From contig CAXXFH010000004.1 in assembly GCA_963677085.2 (NCBI GenBank), positions 3,410,001-3,474,000 of the forward strand: a DNA stretch of 64,000 nucleotides, in the 5' to 3' direction. This document shows, piece by piece, positions 62,522 to 64,000 of the stretch. Origin of the DNA: G963677085 sp963677085 (GTDB lineage Bacteria > Planctomycetota > Planctomycetia > Pirellulales > Thermoguttaceae). Each line of letters opens with the position of its first letter. Position 1 is the stretch's first letter. A model generated the notes under the pieces. The model searched no databases. It saw nothing but the letters and a program-made list of their open reading frames with translations, and had not been told where the DNA came from. Both the position numbers and the translations under genes were made by a program.

Positions 62522-63025
62522 ATGAAAAAGAATACTCGTGCGAACTGGAAAACGCCTCTCGCCATCGCCATTGTGGGCGTGGCCAGCGCGTTGGCCTACT
62601 GCCAGTGGACATCCGGCTGTCTGCTCGGCCGGAGCGAATTCAACAAAAACCAAGCACTATCGGAAATCCAGAAAGAGGAAAAAGAAGTCATGTCGAATGC
62701 AGCCCAAACGTCTCGAAGCGTAAAACACGCCACCGATGCCACTTTTGCCAACCAGGTATTGCAGTCGGATGTGCCCGTACTGGTCGATTTCTATGCCGAC
62801 TGGTGTGGCCCGTGCCAGATGCTCGCGCCAACGCTCGAAGCAGTAGCCCGGGAAACACCCAACGCAAAGGTCGTCAAGGTAAATGTCGACCACAGTCCCG
62901 ACCTGGCCATGCAATACGGTATTCGATCGATCCCCAGCATCATGGTGTTCAAGAACGGCCAGATCACCTCGCAGCACGTGGGCCTAGCCGGCAAAGCCGA
63001 CCTTCTGGCGATGCTGCAGAACTGA
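62522..63025 (+). CDS. Thioredoxin with N-terminal membrane anchor and an internal start
   Basis: A 167-residue protein. Residues 66-167 are a complete thioredoxin domain with active site DFYADWCGPCQM (C95 and C98) and the cis-proline segment IRSIPSIMVF. Residues 10-28 form a membrane helix (TPLAIAIVGVASALAY), so the full product is probably anchored to the membrane. A second ATG at 62690 is preceded by AGAGGAAAAAG and would yield a soluble 111-residue thioredoxin of normal length. Both starts have good ribosome binding sites, so one gene may make a membrane form and a cytoplasmic form. The electron donor is not encoded nearby. Confidence 0.93.
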   Translation: MKKNTRANWKTPLAIAIVGVASALAYCQWTSGCLLGRSEFNKNQALSEIQKEEKEVMSNAAQTSRSVKHATDATFANQVLQSDVPVLVDFYADWCGPCQMLAPTLEAVARETPNAKVVKVNVDHSPDLAMQYGIRSIPSIMVFKNGQITSQHVGLAGKADLLAMLQN

Positions 63026-63214
63026 TGTCCTACGTTGAGGACATTCGAAACTCGAAACACGGTACCGGCTCAGGACGTTGGTAAACGCCTTCCTGGCCCG
63101 AAACTCCCTGTTCCCAATTTCCCTGTTCCCAAGCTCCGGCTTGGGGACGAGTGAAACGCCAAGCATCACGTAATTCGCCGGCAACCAGAGTCCGCCACGG
63201 CTCCCTTCGTGAGA

Positions 63215-63261
63215 CAGGCGACGCAAACTTGCATTAGTGTGCAAGAAAATTGCGTCGCCTG
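63215..63261. promoter_or_regulatory. Palindrome before the LacI-type gene, candidate operator
   Basis: CAGGCGACGCAA (63215-63226) is mirrored exactly by TTGCGTCGCCTG (63250-63261), and inside it TTGCA (63229-63233) is mirrored by TGCAA (63240-63244). It ends 37 bases before the ATG. LacI regulators often bind such palindromes in front of their own genes. Confidence 0.55.
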
Positions 63262-63298
63262 TTTGCATTCTTGGGAGAGAATGGGTAGACTCGACTCC

Positions 63299-64000
63299 AT
63301 GAAAGTCACACTGCAAGAAATCGCCGAGGTGGTGGACCTTTCGGTCAGTACAGTCAGTCGGGCACTGAACGGCCACCCGGCCATCAGCGAACAGAGCGCC
63401 GCTCGGATCCGCCGCGTGGCCGAGGAACTGAAGTACCGGCGCCGCAAGTCGCACCGTCGGCTCGACACGTCGATCACCCTGTCCAGTCAGAAAGTGGCCA
63501 TGATCACCCTCGGGCTGGACCGTTCGCTAGTAGCGTTGCCTACCATCGCCGCTGCCATCAACGGGGCGGAAGCAGCCCTGTCGGAAGTGGGGTCAGAGTT
63601 CCGACTGTTTCACGTCCCCCACCCCAACGATCCTCCACCAACACTGAAAAACCTTTCGCTAGACGGCGTCATTCTCCACGGACCCCTGCAAGGCAACGCT
63701 CTGATTTCGCTGAAAAGCAAGTTGCTGCAAATGCTCCAGGAGTTGCCCGCCGTTTGGGTTGTCGGACGGCCGCAAGGTTGTCGGGGCGATGCGGTGGTGT
63801 CCAACGACTACGGTACTGGCACGGCAGCCGCTGAGTATCTCGTCGAACGGGGCCACCGGCATCTGGCCATCGTCAACCCGAAGCCCGACCACGTGTTGTT
63901 CATTCGCCGGGAAGACGGGTTCATCGCTCGCGCACGGCGTCTTGGCGCCAAGGTGAGTTGCTTCTGCCAGCCGCCGGACGAAGGTTGGCAATTGCCGCTT
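63299..64000 (+). CDS. LacI-family transcriptional regulator (3' end outside window)
   Basis: 234 codons are visible. The N-terminus MKVTLQEIAEVVDLSVSTVS is the classical LacI helix-turn-helix, followed by the hinge-helix region (RIRRVAEELKYRRR). The ligand-binding domain of the periplasmic-binding-protein type begins around residue 60 (KVAMITLGLDRSL). An ATG at 63281 is in frame and closer to GGGAG but would add six residues before the usual LacI start. Effector and target genes lie outside the window. A palindrome upstream is a candidate site for self-regulation. Confidence 0.92.
   Translation, partial: MKVTLQEIAEVVDLSVSTVSRALNGHPAISEQSAARIRRVAEELKYRRRKSHRRLDTSITLSSQKVAMITLGLDRSLVALPTIAAAINGAEAALSEVGSEFRLFHVPHPNDPPPTLKNLSLDGVILHGPLQGNALISLKSKLLQMLQELPAVWVVGRPQGCRGDAVVSNDYGTGTAAAEYLVERGHRHLAIVNPKPDHVLFIRREDGFIARARRLGAKVSCFCQPPDEGWQLPL

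Noticed and set aside
1..64000. tRNA, rRNA, CRISPR arrays, integrase and transposase genes
   Set aside because: I looked for cloverleaf-like stretches, regularly spaced direct repeats and recombinase motifs and found none convincing. A dedicated tRNA search could still find one I missed.

Overview
The window looks like part of a planctomycete chromosome, most likely from the Pirellulales side of the phylum. This is judged from gene content, not from a marker gene. The planctomycete signs are a J-domain-like N-terminus fused through one membrane helix to a LamG domain, a DUF1570 metallopeptidase-like protein, a TIGR03790 protein, secreted HEAT-repeat proteins, a Tat-exported Gfo/Idh/MocA oxidoreductase, and many dispersed hairpin repeats between genes. 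Base composition is fairly GC-rich and even. I saw no rRNA, tRNA, CRISPR array, phage module or transposase gene.

Layout. 1-2.8 kb holds a large partial gene of unknown function and a HEAT-repeat protein. 3.2-7 kb holds purH and trpC, converging on mutY. 7-24.7 kb is mostly planctomycete proteins of unknown role: secreted proteins, a DUF1570 protease-like protein, a long coiled coil, the J/LamG membrane protein, a PQQ-type propeller, a 1340-residue cytosolic protein and a TIGR03790 protein. 24.8-28 kb holds a heptose-type nucleotidyltransferase (rfaE2) with a partner, a YjbQ protein and a small helix-hairpin-helix protein. 28-38 kb holds a hybrid histidine kinase, a GH29-like protein, an SGNH hydrolase, an oxidoreductase, a 547-residue HEAT protein and a response regulator. 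38-46 kb holds a beta-helix protein, a probable D-glutamate pair (dgcN-dgcA), an ExeA-like ATPase, rsmE, a cysQ-like phosphatase and a short UvrC-like nuclease.

46.6-59.6 kb is the most coherent region. It has indolepyruvate ferredoxin oxidoreductase (iorA-iorB) translationally coupled to a phenylacetate-CoA ligase-like gene, a thioesterase with a second ligase, a DcaP-like porin, a sodium:solute symporter, a third ligase with an ACT-domain protein, and a class II DAHP synthase. Together these suggest uptake and turnover of aromatic amino acids or aryl acids, next to control of aromatic synthesis. 59.6-64 kb holds a two-component pair with a membrane-anchored response regulator, a thioredoxin with two plausible starts, and the beginning of a LacI-family regulator preceded by a palindrome.

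No defence system or obviously new multi-gene machine was found. The most unusual signals lie between genes: a leader element of about 65 nt shared by purH and the 1340-residue gene, and a 103-bp imperfect palindrome present in two full copies plus a shorter relative, with compensatory changes in its stem. At the protein level, MutY carries Glu where the catalytic Asp is expected.
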